A stretch of 64,000 nt of DNA from Malaya genurostris (lineage: Eukaryota; Arthropoda; Insecta; Diptera; Culicidae): the NCBI RefSeq assembly GCF_030247185.1, contig NC_080570.1, positions 149,020,641-149,084,640 on the forward strand, in the 5' to 3' direction. A model generated the notes under the pieces. It saw only the letters and a program-made list of their open reading frames with translations, made no database searches and was not told where the DNA came from. Each line of letters opens with the position of its first letter. Within the stretch, counting starts at the first letter, position 1. The translations under genes and the position numbers were made by a program. Positions 13,314-25,689 of this stretch are shown here, in pieces.

Positions 13314-13400
13314 GTCGTTTCGTCTTAGATTCATCGGTGTCTTAGCAGTTCAATTTGCACTAACATTGCCACTTAGTCGTTCAACCTAAAACGCTAAACA
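13314..13400 (-). repeat. dispersed hairpin repeat, copy 3
   Basis: Minus-strand copy: GTTTCGTCTTAGATTCATCG, then TTAGCAGTTCAATTTGCAC, ATTGCCACTTAGTCGTTCAAC and GCTAAACAGACA. More diverged than copies 4, 6 and 7. Confidence 0.65.
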
Positions 13401-13504
13401 GACACAAAGTTTACTCTACATAGGTAGCCCTAACTGCACTAGTCCTTCCGATAGCTTCAACGAAAACGAGCAATGACTTTCTGATTATGCGAAGTAGTTT
13501 ATTG

Positions 13505-13600
13505 GTATCGCTTCGTCTTCGATTCATCAGTGCATTAGCTTTTAGAAGAAAAAAACCTTCCCAATCTAGCTAGTGCTGTGATAATGCCTATCTTTTGTCA
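13505..13600 (-). repeat. partial hairpin-repeat tail plus conserved ~45-bp terminus
   Basis: 13505-13535 is the outer tail of the hairpin module (CTTCGTCTTCGATTCATCAG). 13551-13597 is a degenerate reverse complement of a terminus seen elsewhere as AGAAAGGCATCATCACACC followed by ACTAGGTGGATTAAAACAGG. Confidence 0.5.
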
Positions 13601-14604
13601 TTTAAATAGTATCATTTATACGATTAGGGCTTGTTCGTGAGAAAATCTGAAGTCCACTAAATACGTATATCTCCGGAAATACTTCATAACCGCTTGAAAT
13701 ATTTCACAGACTGATGAACGTAACGTAACTTAACGGTTCATTGTGTAAAATCAATTTTTGGTGCTACTATAAGCTTTTAGATCGAAGATGGTGTCGAAAA
13801 TAGAGCAAGTGAACTTCTGAAATTTGCTTCAAAAATTGCACAACTTCGAAAATCCATGTTAAAAAAATTGCGTGTGCAAGTCTGCGTAAAAACTGTGTAG
13901 CTTCGGAAATCCGCGTAGAAAAAAACAGCGTAACCTCGGAAACCCGCGTCAAAAAACTGCGTAACTTCGGAAAATACTCGTTAAAAACCGCTTTACTTCG
14001 AAAACTCGCCTGATAAAACTGCATAATTTTAGTAAAACACAATAGAAGAACCGCGTAACTTAGGAAATCCTCTAAAAAAAACACGTAACTTCGGAGATTC
14101 TCGTAAAAAACCGCGTAGCTTCGGAAAATCCTCGTTAAAATACCGCTTTATTTCGGAGACTCGCGTGATAAAACTGCATAATTTCGAAAATCTACATTAA
14201 AAAGCTGCGTAACTTCGGAAATCTGACCAAAAAAAAAAAAACGCTAAACGTAGCTTTGGAAATCCGTGTAACACAAGCGTTACTTTGTAAATCCGTTTTA
14301 AAAGAACCCGAATAACTTCGGAAATTCATGAAAAATTGCGTAACTTTGGAAAACCTCGTAGGAAACAGAGTAACTTCGAAAATCTGCGTAAAAAAAAGTA
14401 AAATTTCGGAAAACTGCATAAAAACCGAATAACTTCGGAGATCCACGTAAAAAAAAACTAAGTAACTTTGGAAATCCGTCTAAAAAACCTACGGAAATCC
14501 TCGCGAGAAAACGTGTAACTTCGGAAATCTGCGTGAATAAAACTGCGTAATTTCGGGAATCCGCGTAAAAAGAATTGAGTGATTTCGTCAATCCGCCTTA
14601 AAAA

Positions 14605-15540
14605 AACTGCGTAACTTCGGAAATACGCATAAAAAGCTGTTTAACTTCGGAGATCCGCCTAAAAACTTCGTAGCTTCGGAAAAAACACGTAAAAAACTGC
14701 GTAACTTAACAAACCGGCTTAAAAAATCTTGTAACCCGTGTAAAACCTGCAAAACTAAAAAACTGATTAACTTCGGAAACCCACGTAAAAAACTGTATAA
14801 CTTCGGGAATCCGCGTAAAAAACTGCCCAAAAAATGAGTAAATACGGAAATCTAGGTAAAAAAAAAGCCGCATAACTTGGGAAATCCGCATGAAAAAACT
14901 GAATAACTTCGAAAATCCGAGTAAAAAAGCGTCATTTCTGGAATGTGTTTAAAAAAACCGCAATACTTAAAAAATATGCGTTAAAAAACGCGTAACTTCG
15001 GATTTCCACGTAAAAACTGCATGAATGATCCGAGTAACTTCGGAAATCTGCGTAAAAAATTGCGTAACTTAGGGAATCGGAAATTCGGAAATACGCATAA
15101 AAAGCTGTATAACTTCGGAGATCCGCCTAAAAACTTCGTAGCTTCGGAAAAAACACGTAAAAAACTGCGTAACTTAACAAACCGGCTTAAAAAATCTTGT
15201 AACCCGTGTAAAACCTGCAAAACTAAAAAACTGAGTAACTTCGGAAACCCACGTAAAAAACTGTATAACTTCGGGAATCCGCGTAAAAAACTGCCCAAAA
15301 AATGAGTAAATACGGAAATCTAGGTAAAAAAAAGCCGCATAACTTGGGAAATCCGCATGAAAAAACTGAATAACTTCGAAAATCCGAGTAAAAAAGCGTC
15401 ATTTCTGGAATGTGTTTAAAAAAACCGCAATACTTAAAAAATATGCGTTAAAAAACGCGTAACTTCGGATTTCCACGTAAAAACTGCATGAAGGATCCGA
15501 GTAACTTCGGAAATCTGCGTAAAAAATTGCGTAACTTCAG
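14605..15540. repeat. 468-bp tandem duplication within the 30-bp satellite
   Basis: Two nearly identical blocks (about 14605-15072 and 15073-15540) offset by 467-468 bp. Both include the irregular phrase AACAAACCGGCTTAAAAAAT and CCGTGTAAAACCTGCAAAAC. Differences are few, for example one A in a run and GAATGATCC versus GAAGGATCC. Confidence 0.85.
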
Positions 15541-18153
15541 AACTCCGCGTTGAAAAAACCGCGTGACTTCAGAAATTCGTGTAAAAAACTGCACAACTTC
15601 AATAATCCGCATTAAAAAACTGTGTAACTTCGAAAATAAACCGCGTAACTCCGGAAACTCGCGTGAAAACCCGCATAATATTCAGAAATCCGTATAAAAA
15701 CCCCGCATAACTTGGGAAATCCTCATGAAAAAACTACGTAACTTCGTAAATCCGCGTAAAAAACTGAGTAACTTCGAAAATCCGCGTAAAAAGCGCTATT
15801 TCTGAAATGTGTGTAAAACCGCATTACTTCAAAAATATGCGTAAAAAACGCGTAACTTCGGAAACCCACGTAAAAACAACTGTGTAACTTCGGAAATCCG
15901 CGTAAAAAAGTGTTACTTTGGAAATCCGTCTAAAAACCTACAGAAATCCTCGTGAAAAAAATGCATAAATTCGGATTTCCGCGTAAAAAACTGCGTATTT
16001 TCGGAGATCCGCGTAAAAAAACGCGTCATTTCGAAAGTCTGCGTGAATGAGCCGAGTAATTTTGGAAATCTGTCCAAACACCCGCGTAACGTCGGAAATC
16101 CGCGTAAAAAACTGCGTAACTTCGGGAATTCGCTTAAAAAAATCGCATAACTTCAGAACTCCGTGTTAAAAAACTGCGTAACTTCTGAAACCTTCGGGCC
16201 TACTTCGGAAATTCGCGTTAAAAAACTGCGCAACTTCGGAAATCCGCATGAAAAACTGAGTAACTTCTGAAATCCGCATTACAAAACCGCATAACTTCGA
16301 AATCCGCGTTGAAAAACAACATAACTTCAGAATTCCGCGGTTAAAAACTGCCACTTGAGCCAATTAATAATCAGAAATTCAGTAATCCGCATTAAAAAAC
16401 TGTGTAACTTCGGAAATCCGTGTAGAAATAAACCGCGTAATATCGGAAATCTGCGTAACTTCAGAAAAAGAACTAAGTAACTTCGGAAATCCGTGTAGAA
16501 AAAAAAACGCGTAACTTCAGAAAAAGAATTAATTAACTTCGGAAATCTACGTAAAAAACTGCGTAACTCCGGAAATCCGCGTAAAAAAGCGTTACCACGG
16601 AAATCCGTGTAAAAACCAGCATAACTTCGTAAATCTACATAGAAAAAGCGTTACTTCGGAAATCCCGCAAAACTTCAGAAATCCACGTAAAAAAAACTGC
16701 GTCACTTCGAAAATCCTCGTAAAAATCGCATTACTTCGAAAAACCTCGTAAAAAACGAATAACTACGGACATCCGCGTAAAAAACTAAGTAACTTTTGAA
16801 ATCCGTCTAAAAACCTACGGAAATCCTCGTGAAAAAACGCGAAACTTCGGAAATCCGTGTAGAAAAAAAACCGCGTAACTTCGGAAAAAAAACTAAGTAA
16901 CTTCGGAAATCTACGTAAAAACTGCGTAACTCCGGAAATCCGCGTAGAAAAGCGTTACCACGGAAATCCGTGTATAAATAAACTGCTTAATCTCGGGAAG
17001 CCGCGTAAAAGAATTGAGTAACTTCGGATTTTCGCACAAATAAACAGCGTAACTATGCGTATAAAACCGTATAACTTCGGAGATGCGCCTAAAATCATCG
17101 TAGCCTCTGTATAATTTCGAAAATTCGCGTAAAAAAAACGCGTAACTTCGGAGATCCGCGTGAAAAAACCGCATAACTTCGCAAATCAGCGTGACTTCGA
17201 AAATACGCATAAAAAATCGTGTAACTTCGAAAATTCACGTTAAAAAAACTGCGGTACCTCGGAAATCCGCGTAAAGAGCTGCATAGCTTCGAAAATCCAC
17301 GTAAAAAAGCATTACATCGGAAATCCGTGTAAAGAAAACCCGCATTACTTCAGAAATCCGTGTAAAAAAACTACGTAACTTCGGAAATACGCGTTAAAAA
17401 GCCGCATAACTTCGAGAATCCACGTAAGAAGCATGACTTCGGAAATTCGTTTGAAAAAAATAACCGCATAACTTCGGAGATCCACGGACAAAAAACTGCA
17501 TAGCTTCGTAAATCAGCGTATCTTCGGAAATCCGTGTAAAAAACCCGCATAACTTCGGAAGTCCAGGTGAAAAAGCTGCGTAATTCGTAAATCCGCGTAA
17601 AAAAGCGTTACTTCTAAAGTCCATGTAAAAAACCCGCATGACTTTGAAAATACGCATAAAAACCCGCGTAACTTCGAAAATCCACGCAAAAAAACGCGTA
17701 ACCTCGGTAATCCGCGTAGAGCTGCATAGCTTCGAAAATCCACGTAAAAAAGCTTTACTTCTGAAATCCGTGTGAAGAAAACCCACAGAACTTCGGAAAT
17801 CCACGGAAAAAATGAGTAACTTCGTAAATCCCCTTAAAAAAGCGTTACTTCTGGAATCCATGTAAAAAACCCGCATGACTTCGAAAATCCACGTAAAAAA
17901 GCATCACTTCGTAAATCCACGTGAAAAACTGAGTAACTTCGGAAATCCGCTTAAAAAAACTGCGTAATTTCGGAAATTCGCATGACTTCGAAAATATTCA
18001 TAAATACCGCGTAACTTCGGAAATCCACGTAAAAAAAACTGCGGTACCTCGGAAATTCGCGTAAAAAAGTCGCATAACTTCGAAAATTCACGTAAAAAAG
18101 CATTGCGTTACTTTTGAAATCCGTGTAAAAAAAGCCGCATTTCTTCGAAAATA

Positions 18154-18345
18154 CACTAAGGTCTGTTTTTATGCGGTTTTTATGCGAATTTTCAGAGTTA
18201 TGCGGTTTTTTATGCGAATTTTCAGAGTTATGCGGTTTTTTATGCGAATTTTCAGAGTTATGCGGTTTTTTTTTATTCGAATTTTCAGAGTTATGCGGTT
18301 TTTTTTAATGCGGTACGTAAATTCGCATAAAAAAAGACTTCAGTG
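18154..18345. mobile_element. TA-flanked TIR element (MITE) with internal 30-bp repeats
   Basis: 192-bp element. The left end reads CACTAAGGTCTGTTTTTATG and the right end, reverse-complemented, reads CACTGAAGTCTTTTTTTATG. It is flanked by TA on both sides (18152-18153 and 18346-18347), as expected for a Tc1/mariner-type target duplication. The interior holds about four direct copies of a 30-bp unit, TATGCGAATTTTCAGAGTTA followed by TGCGGTTTTT. This is homologous to the reverse complement of the surrounding satellite unit, so repeat polarity flips here. Confidence 0.75.
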
Positions 18346-18670
18346 TACACGTAAAAAACCGAGTAACTTCGGAAAACCACGTTAAAAAACTGCAGCACTT
18401 CGGAAATCCGCGTAAAAAAGCAGCATAGCTTCGGAAATCCACATAAAAAACTTTTAAAAATCCGCGTAAAAAAGGCGTTGCTCCGTAAATCCGTGTAAAA
18501 AAACTCGCATAACTTCGGAAATCCACGTAAAAAATGCATAAGTTCGGAAACCCGCGTATAAAACTATGTAACTTCGTAAATCCGAGTAAAAACACTGAGT
18601 AATTTCGGAAATGCTCATAAAAAACCGATTGATAAAACTACGTAACTTCGGAAAACCGTAAAAAAACCGT

Positions 18671-19794
18671 GCATTTAATGGTTGATTTGCTTTTTTTCAT
18701 AGTAGACTATTTGCAATGTACTGGAAGCGTAGTGAAACAGGAAAAATTTACAAAAAATAGCTTTCGGTGCATCAAAACTTGCCCAAAAAGTAGAAGCAAC
18801 TTCGTAGCACGCTTAAACCTCAACCCTCTCAACACAAGCACAGTATGAGTGACATACCCATAAATAAACAGCAATTTTCCAAAAGTCAAATCGCCCCGAA
18901 GCAACGACGAATCATACATATCCACTGCGAATCGGACATCACATCTGCAGTCGTAATCAATATTCATATTTGTGAACCAAAAAAAACGGAAGGAGGAAAG
19001 AATCCGAAGGCCCCCGAAGGGACAAAAACCACAACCCCCGACCGTAGCCACCAAAATCGACACACAGAACCATAAATTTCAATTTTCAGATTCAATCTTT
19101 TCCGCATCATCGACCGGGAAGAAAACCGCTCCGGCGCGGGGGGGAGGGGGGCGATCCTCGGAGGCATCGAAGTGGAGAATGCATCCACTCTCGATTACGT
19201 ATGGAAATCTGATAACAAATTTGAATGGGAAGGAAATTTGACAGTTCCCGTCCGAAAAATCACCACAGCAGCTGGACAAACAATCAAACCCTTCAAAACC
19301 CGTCGGAAAAGGGGGACCCACCTCCGGATTGAGAATTGAGATTGAAGACTGCTGCTGGACTGGGCTGAGCTGACCGCTGGTTGGTGAAATGATTGCACTA
19401 ACCGGGGATGATCCTCATAATCTTCCGGGATATTCAATTGCAAAGTTTTCTCAAGAGTCTCGAGAGATAGAGAGAGAGAGAGAGAGTCCCTACTCGACCG
19501 TGTTTTTGGAGGAAATGTACAGCATTTCGATGATGGTGCCGGGTGTGATAAGCATTTATTATTTGTTCATTTTGACTTCTTGAATGATTTCTATTTTCCC
19601 TTGACCGGTACGGCCCAGATTGAATGCCTACTTCTATCCGAATCCGACTGAGAGTCTCTTGAGATTGATAATGATTGCTTTGTATCGGTTAAGGATGTGG
19701 AGAGGGAGAGAGAAGTGAATCCTTCTTGGCATGGAATATTTTCCGAAACTCTGTGATTGAATTAGAAAAGTTCTACGAGCTACTCGGACGCACT
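18671..19794. other. no gene recognised
   Basis: Mixed unique sequence. 18970-19060 is purine-rich, 19130-19150 contains a G-rich run, and 19461-19488 is a GA run. Short open frames overlap in several phases and lack motifs. Confidence 0.4.
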
Positions 19795-19890
19795 TTCGTT
19801 TTTCAGCAAAATGTTTATGTTGAACTGCTGAGTGGCGTGGTAGTTCACCGTGAACTGCCATACACTGATAAGTTGAAGACGAAATGTAGA
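19795..19890 (+). repeat. dispersed hairpin repeat, copy 4
   Basis: GTTTATGTTGAACTGCTGAG, TGGCGTGGTAGTTCACCG, TGAACTGCCATACACTGATA, then GAAGACGAAATG. The left arm is intact and the right arm diverged. Confidence 0.75.
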
Positions 19891-20967
19891 GTAAGATTCG
19901 TTTATCTAGGAAATGTAAGCAAACAAAGTTTTTAAATTAGAAAGAAAAACACTCTTTCAGTCAGAGATCATCGTCGCCTGGACATCGACCCTTCCCGGCC
20001 CGCCTGTGTTGCGTATTATGCATAACAAGATTTGACACTGCGAACCCCAGCTCCATATATCATCCTTTTTTATATTTTGGGCCAACTCAATTCCTTTGGA
20101 GCTACGAAGCTCCCGTAGATTTGGTTACGCTAAAACTATCCCTTTTTCGGATGGCATTTTTTTTTTGCATGTGCCGTCAAGCTGTCCGACTATGTTTTTT
20201 TTTCTACACGAACACAAAAAAGGGTTCAATTTTGCACGTACAGCTGCTGTTGCTACTGCTAGCTCCCAATCAACTGCGGCTGTGGCCGACTAGAGAACTT
20301 TCCTAACGAATCCAAAAGAATAGTGTTTGTTACCCGATGTATGGTTTTTTTTGCAGGCAACCCCCAGCCGCCACGTTCTGATCATCGTTTCGGTTTCGGA
20401 GTTTTTGTTCTCTGCTGGGAATTGCAATCGAATATATTTATCCCCACTTTGCGTGTGGAATAAATGTTATCAGGGACAAAAAAAAACCTTTTTTTGCATG
20501 TTCGGTGCTACACAAATAATTTTATCATTTTTATACGTCTGAATTGGAGCTTTGTGGACATCATCAGCTTGAATTCTGGCCGGAGATAAATGAAACGGAC
20601 ATCTCAATGAAAGTCGTGGGGAAAATTTTTATTTGTGTTTGCCAAGCAGAGTGTTTTTTTTAAGCCAACCTTCGAATAGACTACTGGAGGCATCCAGAAA
20701 AGGTTGAGTCATTTATTGTCTGGACACCAGGAAAACTCAAAATGAAGGTCATTAATTGCACTTTTAAAGCAAAATACTGAGAAAATTCCAATTTAGTTTT
20801 GATGAAATCTCGAACTTTTCTTCGAATATCTCTCATCCCAGCGGTTCAACCATTTCTTCATCTCTGATGCATCTTGGGTCACCATTTGTTTGACAATCGA
20901 CAACATTTTTCAAATGGATGATAGTGTTGGTTGTTTGTCCTTTTCTAAGAAATTCATCCCGTTAACG
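19891..20967. other. no gene recognised
   Basis: Unique sequence with poly-T runs around 20155-20215. No coding motif was recognised. Confidence 0.4.
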
Positions 20968-21065
20968 AAACGATAACAGTTTTGCACCTTTCCGCGGTAG
21001 TGGCTGCTTGCCAAATCAGGCCACAACTGGAACATACAGAAGAACTCACTTTTTCAGACTTTTTC
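20968..21065 (+). repeat. ~90-bp dispersed repeat, copy 1
   Basis: Begins CGATAACAGTTTTGCAC and continues through TAGTGGCTGCTTGCCAAATC and CACAACTGGAACATACAGAA to GAACTC. It is repeated in the same orientation at 22143-22240 with only a few differences. Confidence 0.8.
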
Positions 21066-21334
21066 AGACACTGTACTATTGTAGAAAAGCATCGTTATCA
21101 TGATCTTGTAATAACACTAACAAGTAGGTACAAATTGAGTAGAAGAATTAGAAATTTACATTTTTTTCACCTGAAAAATATAAATTTTAATGTGGCAACC
21201 CTGCACGCTATACTAAATTGAACAAAGCACGCAGCGAACGGAGCAAAGCCGCACGTACCGTCGTGTACTAGTTTTGCATCGTCATTTTGAATGACGATTT
21301 GAATGTTTTGACACTCATCGCCCCTTTAATTTCG

Positions 21335-21470
21335 GAAACGGACGGCGGATCAGGATAAAATTGCACAATATATTTAAAGACAATGAGAGCTTCAATTTGA
21401 ATCACGATTCGTGAAAATCGGCTTAGCCGTTGCTGAGAAATCGAAGTGAGTTCCGTTTTTTTGTGATTTT
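21335..21470 (+). repeat. ~170-bp monomer (variant X)
   Basis: Unit with AATTTCGGAAACGGACGG, CGGATCAGGATAAAATTG, TTCAATTTGAATCACG and GTGAAAATCGGCTTAGCCGT. Same order as the other X monomers. Confidence 0.65.
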
Positions 21471-21654
21471 CTTCACTATTATCGGTGCTTTCGGAAGCGA
21501 AAACCGGGGACTTGTAGTCCCAAAGTAGTTTTATATATTCACTAACTAACAAGATCTGCCAACTAGATGAATTTAGCAGTAAGTTTTATAAAAATGTTCA
21601 CCTCGTTTCACCATCGCTTGTGAAAAAATACTCATGGGTTGAAAATTTTGGGAG

Positions 21655-21870
21655 CGGGTCATATCGCCGAAAGTCGTTTCGCCGAATAGGTCATTTCGCC
21701 GAAAGTCGTTTCGCCGAAAGGGTCATTTCGCCGAAAGGGTCATATCTCATGCATGTTATGTCTTCTGTATAACTGATGTGGCGCAGCCACATAACCGAAG
21801 CCCTTTCGGCGAAATGGCTTTCGGCGAAATGACTTTCGGCGAAACGGCTTTCGGCGAAATGACCCTGATC
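21655..21870. mobile_element. foldback element built of TTTCGCCGAAAG subrepeats, copy 1
   Basis: The left arm repeats GTCRTTTCGCCGAAAG four to five times (21663-21745). After an approximately 55-bp spacer the right arm repeats the reverse complement, CTTTCGGCGAAATGAC, four to five times (21798-21865). The outer ends are GGGTCATATCGCCG and CGGCGAAATGACCCTG. The whole could fold into one long cruciform. Such foldback structures are typical of non-autonomous TIR elements. Confidence 0.75.
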
Positions 21871-21884
21871 CAAAATTTTCACTA

Positions 21885-22142
21885 ATCGCACTGTAATACC
21901 GGAACCGGAAGTGAAATCTGAATCAACTTTTCGGGGACTTTTTAAGGAATTTTGAAATCTTTTACTTGCTTCTTAGTTTGTAAAAATCGGTTAAGAAATT
22001 TCCGAGAAAATTAAGTGCGCATTTTTTCATAAATTTTCACATTTTTCCTTGTAATTCCGGAACCGGAAGTCGGATCCAAATAAAATTCAAGAAAATTGTA
22101 TGAGACCATAAAACCTTTCATTTGAATCTAAGTTTGTGAAAA
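21885..22142 (+). repeat. two ~170-bp monomers (variant X)
   Basis: Two consecutive units with ACCGGAACCGGAAGTGAAAT and TCCGGAACCGGAAGTCGGAT. Each is followed by an AATTCAAG-type segment, then CATTTGAATC and TTTGTGAAAATCG. The second is cut short by the 90-bp repeat at 22143. Confidence 0.75.
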
Positions 22143-22240
22143 TCGATAACAGTTTTGCATCCTTCCGCGATAGTGGCTGCTTGCCAAATCAGACCACAAC
22201 TGGAACATACAGAAGAACTCGCTATTTCAGGCACTTGAGT
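22143..22240 (+). repeat. ~90-bp dispersed repeat, copy 2
   Basis: Same sequence as 20968-21065 (GATAACAGTTTTGCATCC, TAGTGGCTGCTTGCCAAATC). It interrupts an X monomer right after its GAAAATCG segment. Confidence 0.8.
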
Positions 22241-22284
22241 CCATTTTTTTTTAAGAATCCATAGTCTCTAGTTTGTAACGGGAA

Positions 22285-22825
<541 letters not shown>

Positions 22826-22837
22826 TTCGAAGATATT

Positions 22838-23105
22838 TTTACCGTTCAATTTTCTCAGAGATGGCTTAACCGATTTTTACTAACTTAGGCTCGTTTGAAA
22901 GCTACTGTCGGGCCATTGATCAAGTTCGAAGATCAAATGGCTGTGACTTTTGGTTCCGGAGATATGATGGTATAAATGACGTAACTAACAAAACGCTTTG
23001 TTTTTTATATCGCACAAGTTTCTCGGAGATGGCTTAACCGATTTTAATACGCTTAGACTCGTTTGAAGGCTACTATTGGGCCATTGATCAATTGATCTGA
23101 CTACA
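22838..23105 (-). repeat. ~170-bp monomers (variant Y)
   Basis: On the plus strand: TTCTCAGAGATGGCTTAACC, GGCTCGTTTGAAAGCTACTG, GGCCATTGATCAAGTTCGAA, TTCCGGAGATATGATGG and GACGTAACTAACAAAACGC. A second unit follows at about 23018-23100. Confidence 0.8.
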
Positions 23106-23376
23106 CTCTGAAACTCATACTCCGTTCCAAATGTTACCACCAGTTCTATGCAGAAAAAAATTTCTTGCATAGGGGGCATATTTGATAGTTTAACGCTGTT
23201 TCCAATGTGAATTTCCTTATTGGCACAGACGAATAGCAAGTATCGATAATTTATACAAACAAATTGTTTCAAGTGTCTAAAAACTACTAATTAAAATCAT
23301 GAATTTGTCAATCACTTCCTGGTCATCGTGTATCAATATTGGTAATGGATGGTGTAGTGTTTCATCTCTAGAGTTT

Positions 23377-23585
23377 GGCCCGGGTTGGTGGCTCAATGCA
23401 TAGTGTGCTGGTTCTACAAGTCAGTTGCCGTATGTTCGAACCACGACCTGGAAAGATTTTTAGTGTCAGTAGGATCGCAGCACCAGCCATGCAATGGTTC
23501 TGTAAGCTATGAATCGGCTGCAAAGTCTGTAGAAACAGTAAATCAAAATCCACAAATAGAATGTAATATCATGGCTTTTACGATG
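23377..23585 (+). ncRNA. tRNA-derived SINE, copy 1
   Basis: The tRNA-like head has a box A-like GGTTGGTGGCTCAATGCATA and a box B-like GTTCGAACCACGACC (about 23434-23448), the internal pol III promoter layout. The body continues with GTGTCAGTAGGATC, ATGCAATGGTTCTG and GAATCGGCTGCAAAGTCTG, then a tail AGAATGTAATATCATGGC. Tail and body are shared with four other copies here. It resembles mosquito tRNA-related SINEs (Feilai-like), but I cannot confirm the family name. Non-autonomous, copied by a LINE's machinery. Confidence 0.8.
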
Positions 23586-24109
23586 GTTTAATCTTTCAGT
23601 CCGATGTATGTTTCCATCATCATCTCAAATGTTGCTCTGCGAATCAATTCTGAACAGGAAACATAATTCTCTCCGAGACTCTCAGGAACTCGAAAGCGTC
23701 CCATAGATACTTGGTTGTAGCACATCATTCTATCCATCGTTGCTTCGTCCAGTCGCTTCGATTCAAATCTGATCTTGGTAGTATGGATCAAGCGGAAGGA
23801 CAACTAAGAAGGGTTCTTGTTTTGAGTTGCGGGCGGCAAACTGTCCAAGTTATTTGGAGACGTAGGATGGACATCACAGGACCATGGCTGCCAGGTAAAA
23901 TAAGTAAAATTACCATTCGTCGTAACGCCCCACTAGTGGGTATTACTAGATTTCAAGTGGGCCATAATATTAATTTTAAGCTGCCAACGAAATATTTATT
24001 TTGGGTAACTGTCCGCTTATACTAGGAAATTTCACCAGGAGCACGAGGCCCAAATTCGACACTAACATTTGCCGAATAGTAAAAACTCGAATCTGTAATG
24101 TCAGAAACA
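23586..24109. other. no gene recognised
   Basis: A minus-strand open frame at 23803-23588 has fairly even amino-acid composition (includes RVPESLGENYVSCSELIRRA) but no recognised homology and no start or splice context that makes it a gene. The rest is unremarkable. Confidence 0.3.
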
Positions 24110-24790
24110 TATCCCGATTTACGTGAATAAGCAATAAAGCTGACAAGCTTCTTTCAATAATTCTTTAACGCTGAACAGTGTTGAATGTTGTGTATCAAAA
24201 TGCGACAATTCCGCTGAACATTTACAAAAACAAATGCCGCAGATTTAGTGCTCATGGCACACTCAAAAAAATGTTCTCGTTGTCGTTTTTCTGTGAGCGC
24301 AAGTTGAAAACTAACATTCATAAGAATCACAGCAGGCGTCTTATGAGAACTTACGGTTGGCAACAACCGGACGACAAAACGTACGTGAAGATGGGTCATA
24401 GGCAACTTATCGGCAGCTAGATTTATGAAGCCGAGGCCCAACTTCACAATATAAATAAATTCGTTTTAGTTCATAAGTTCGTTCAAAGTTTCGGATCTAG
24501 CAAGCTGTTCGTGGCTGCGGTCAAATATTCAAATTTTCAATACAAATGAGTCTATGAACTTCAAATTCTACAAGGAAATGTCTGGAAAGCGCGTTCTATC
24601 AGTTATCAAAGCACACAACTGTTTGGCAAAGGTTTAGTGATATTTTGCTAGCTGCCACACCCTTGAGTGGTACAGGAACAAGGTGGATCACGAAAACAAA
24701 AATCTGCGCATTCAATATTGAGCAATTATTAAGTGGAGTCATAAAAAACTGAAAAAGTGACTCGTATTTTACCTGGCAATGCAATTACCA
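24110..24790 (+). pseudogene. degenerate Tc1/mariner (ITmD37E-like) transposase remnant
   Basis: Decayed transposase related to the two better copies in this window. DDKTYVKMGHRQLIG (about 24370-24415) corresponds to the first catalytic Asp region MDDETYVKLDYKSLPG of the copy at 37358. SGSSKLFVAAV corresponds to its WQAICSCGK region, and KAHNCLAKV then ILLAATPLEWY (about 24640-24672) to PDLAACHYSKSTVEWY. Reading frame changes and stops are frequent and the C-terminal Glu region is lost. The alignment order is convincing but each piece is weak alone. Confidence 0.6.
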
Positions 24791-25689
24791 TACTTTATAA
24801 TTTGATTACATCAAATTAGAGATAGAGTTGATTTTTAGAAATAGAGTTGATTTTTTACGTCCAGAAACTCAGATATTTAATAGATTTCTACATTCAAAGA
24901 CAGAAATGTTTCTCCTTTTGCTAAGTGATCTACACAAAGAACATGCGCAATTATTTTGTATTGAATATTTTGTTTTGTGCGCTGATTTACGATGTTATGC
25001 GATTTTTCGTTCATTCAATTCTTTATGCGGTGCAAATCATTAAAACAAAATTCGTCGTCCACGACTTTAACTATTTCAATACCACGTGAAATGCGTCGAT
25101 CATGCACACTTTTAGATTTATAAGCCGAGATACATTTGCTGCCAATAAGTTGTTTTGAAAATGGCCGTGCATCGAATTTCACAGAGCGGTAGTAACTAAA
25201 AGATGGAACACTTTAATTCGCTATTCTTAATAATAAAACAAAACGATAATAAAAGAAAGTTGCTATTCAAAATTGGAGCTAAAACGGGCATAGGTAAGTG
25301 GCGACACGTCGCGGTCAAAGTCAATCTTGAAAAAACCATCATGAAATGTCGAAATCTGACATTACTTCGTAGAAAAATTTCTGAAGAAATCGACTTTCTG
25401 GACTGTTTAAAGTGACAGCTTTTCATGAAAAAACTGATTTGTTGTTTGAACGTCTTTTCACTTCGAACCACAATTTAGGAACTATTCTCATCTCAGATCG
25501 TTTTTTTAGATATAACACATCCTTTTTAGTGATTTCTGAAGATTGAAAATCATTAAACTTTGACCGCCATGTGGCACCACTTATCCATGTTCGATTTAGT
25601 TCGAATTTTGCATTGTGATGTTGTCTTGAAATGCTCAGTCTTTTAACAATTATCGTTTCAGAAAGCTAGAGATGAAGGTTATTTGAAAA
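24791..25689. other. no gene recognised
   Basis: AT-rich. 24985-25035 (GATGTTATGCGATTTTTCG, TTTATGCGGTGCAAATCAT) faintly resembles the 30-bp-repeat MITE interior. Nothing else was recognised. Confidence 0.35.

Larger units (their letters stand above)
13765..18670. repeat. 30-bp satellite array, ~4.9 kb
   Basis: Tandem units of about 30 bp with the pattern GCGTAACTTCGGAAATCC, then GCGTAAAAAACT. Units vary by substitutions and by A-run length; a few deletions, and duplicated blocks, are present. The many minus-strand open frames encoding repeats such as FRSYAVF and FPKLCGF are a by-product of a period divisible by three. The array is interrupted by the oppositely oriented element at 18154-18345. 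Confidence 0.93.

Noticed and set aside
17394..17876. 160-codon minus-strand frame with FRSYA / FPKLCGF repeats
   Set aside because: The 30-bp satellite unit is divisible by three, so one phase stays open; sister frames occur along the whole array.
13765..18670. CRISPR-like array (about 30-bp regular repeats)
   Set aside because: No unique spacers between repeats, no cas genes, and eukaryotic context.
21691..21891. Frame with HFAESRFAESHFAE repeats
   Set aside because: Translation of the foldback subrepeats; found only because the subrepeat length is a multiple of three over short distances.
23588..23803. 71-codon minus-strand frame with normal-looking composition
   Set aside because: No recognised homology, no promoter or splice context and flanked by a SINE; a chance frame is as likely as a gene remnant.
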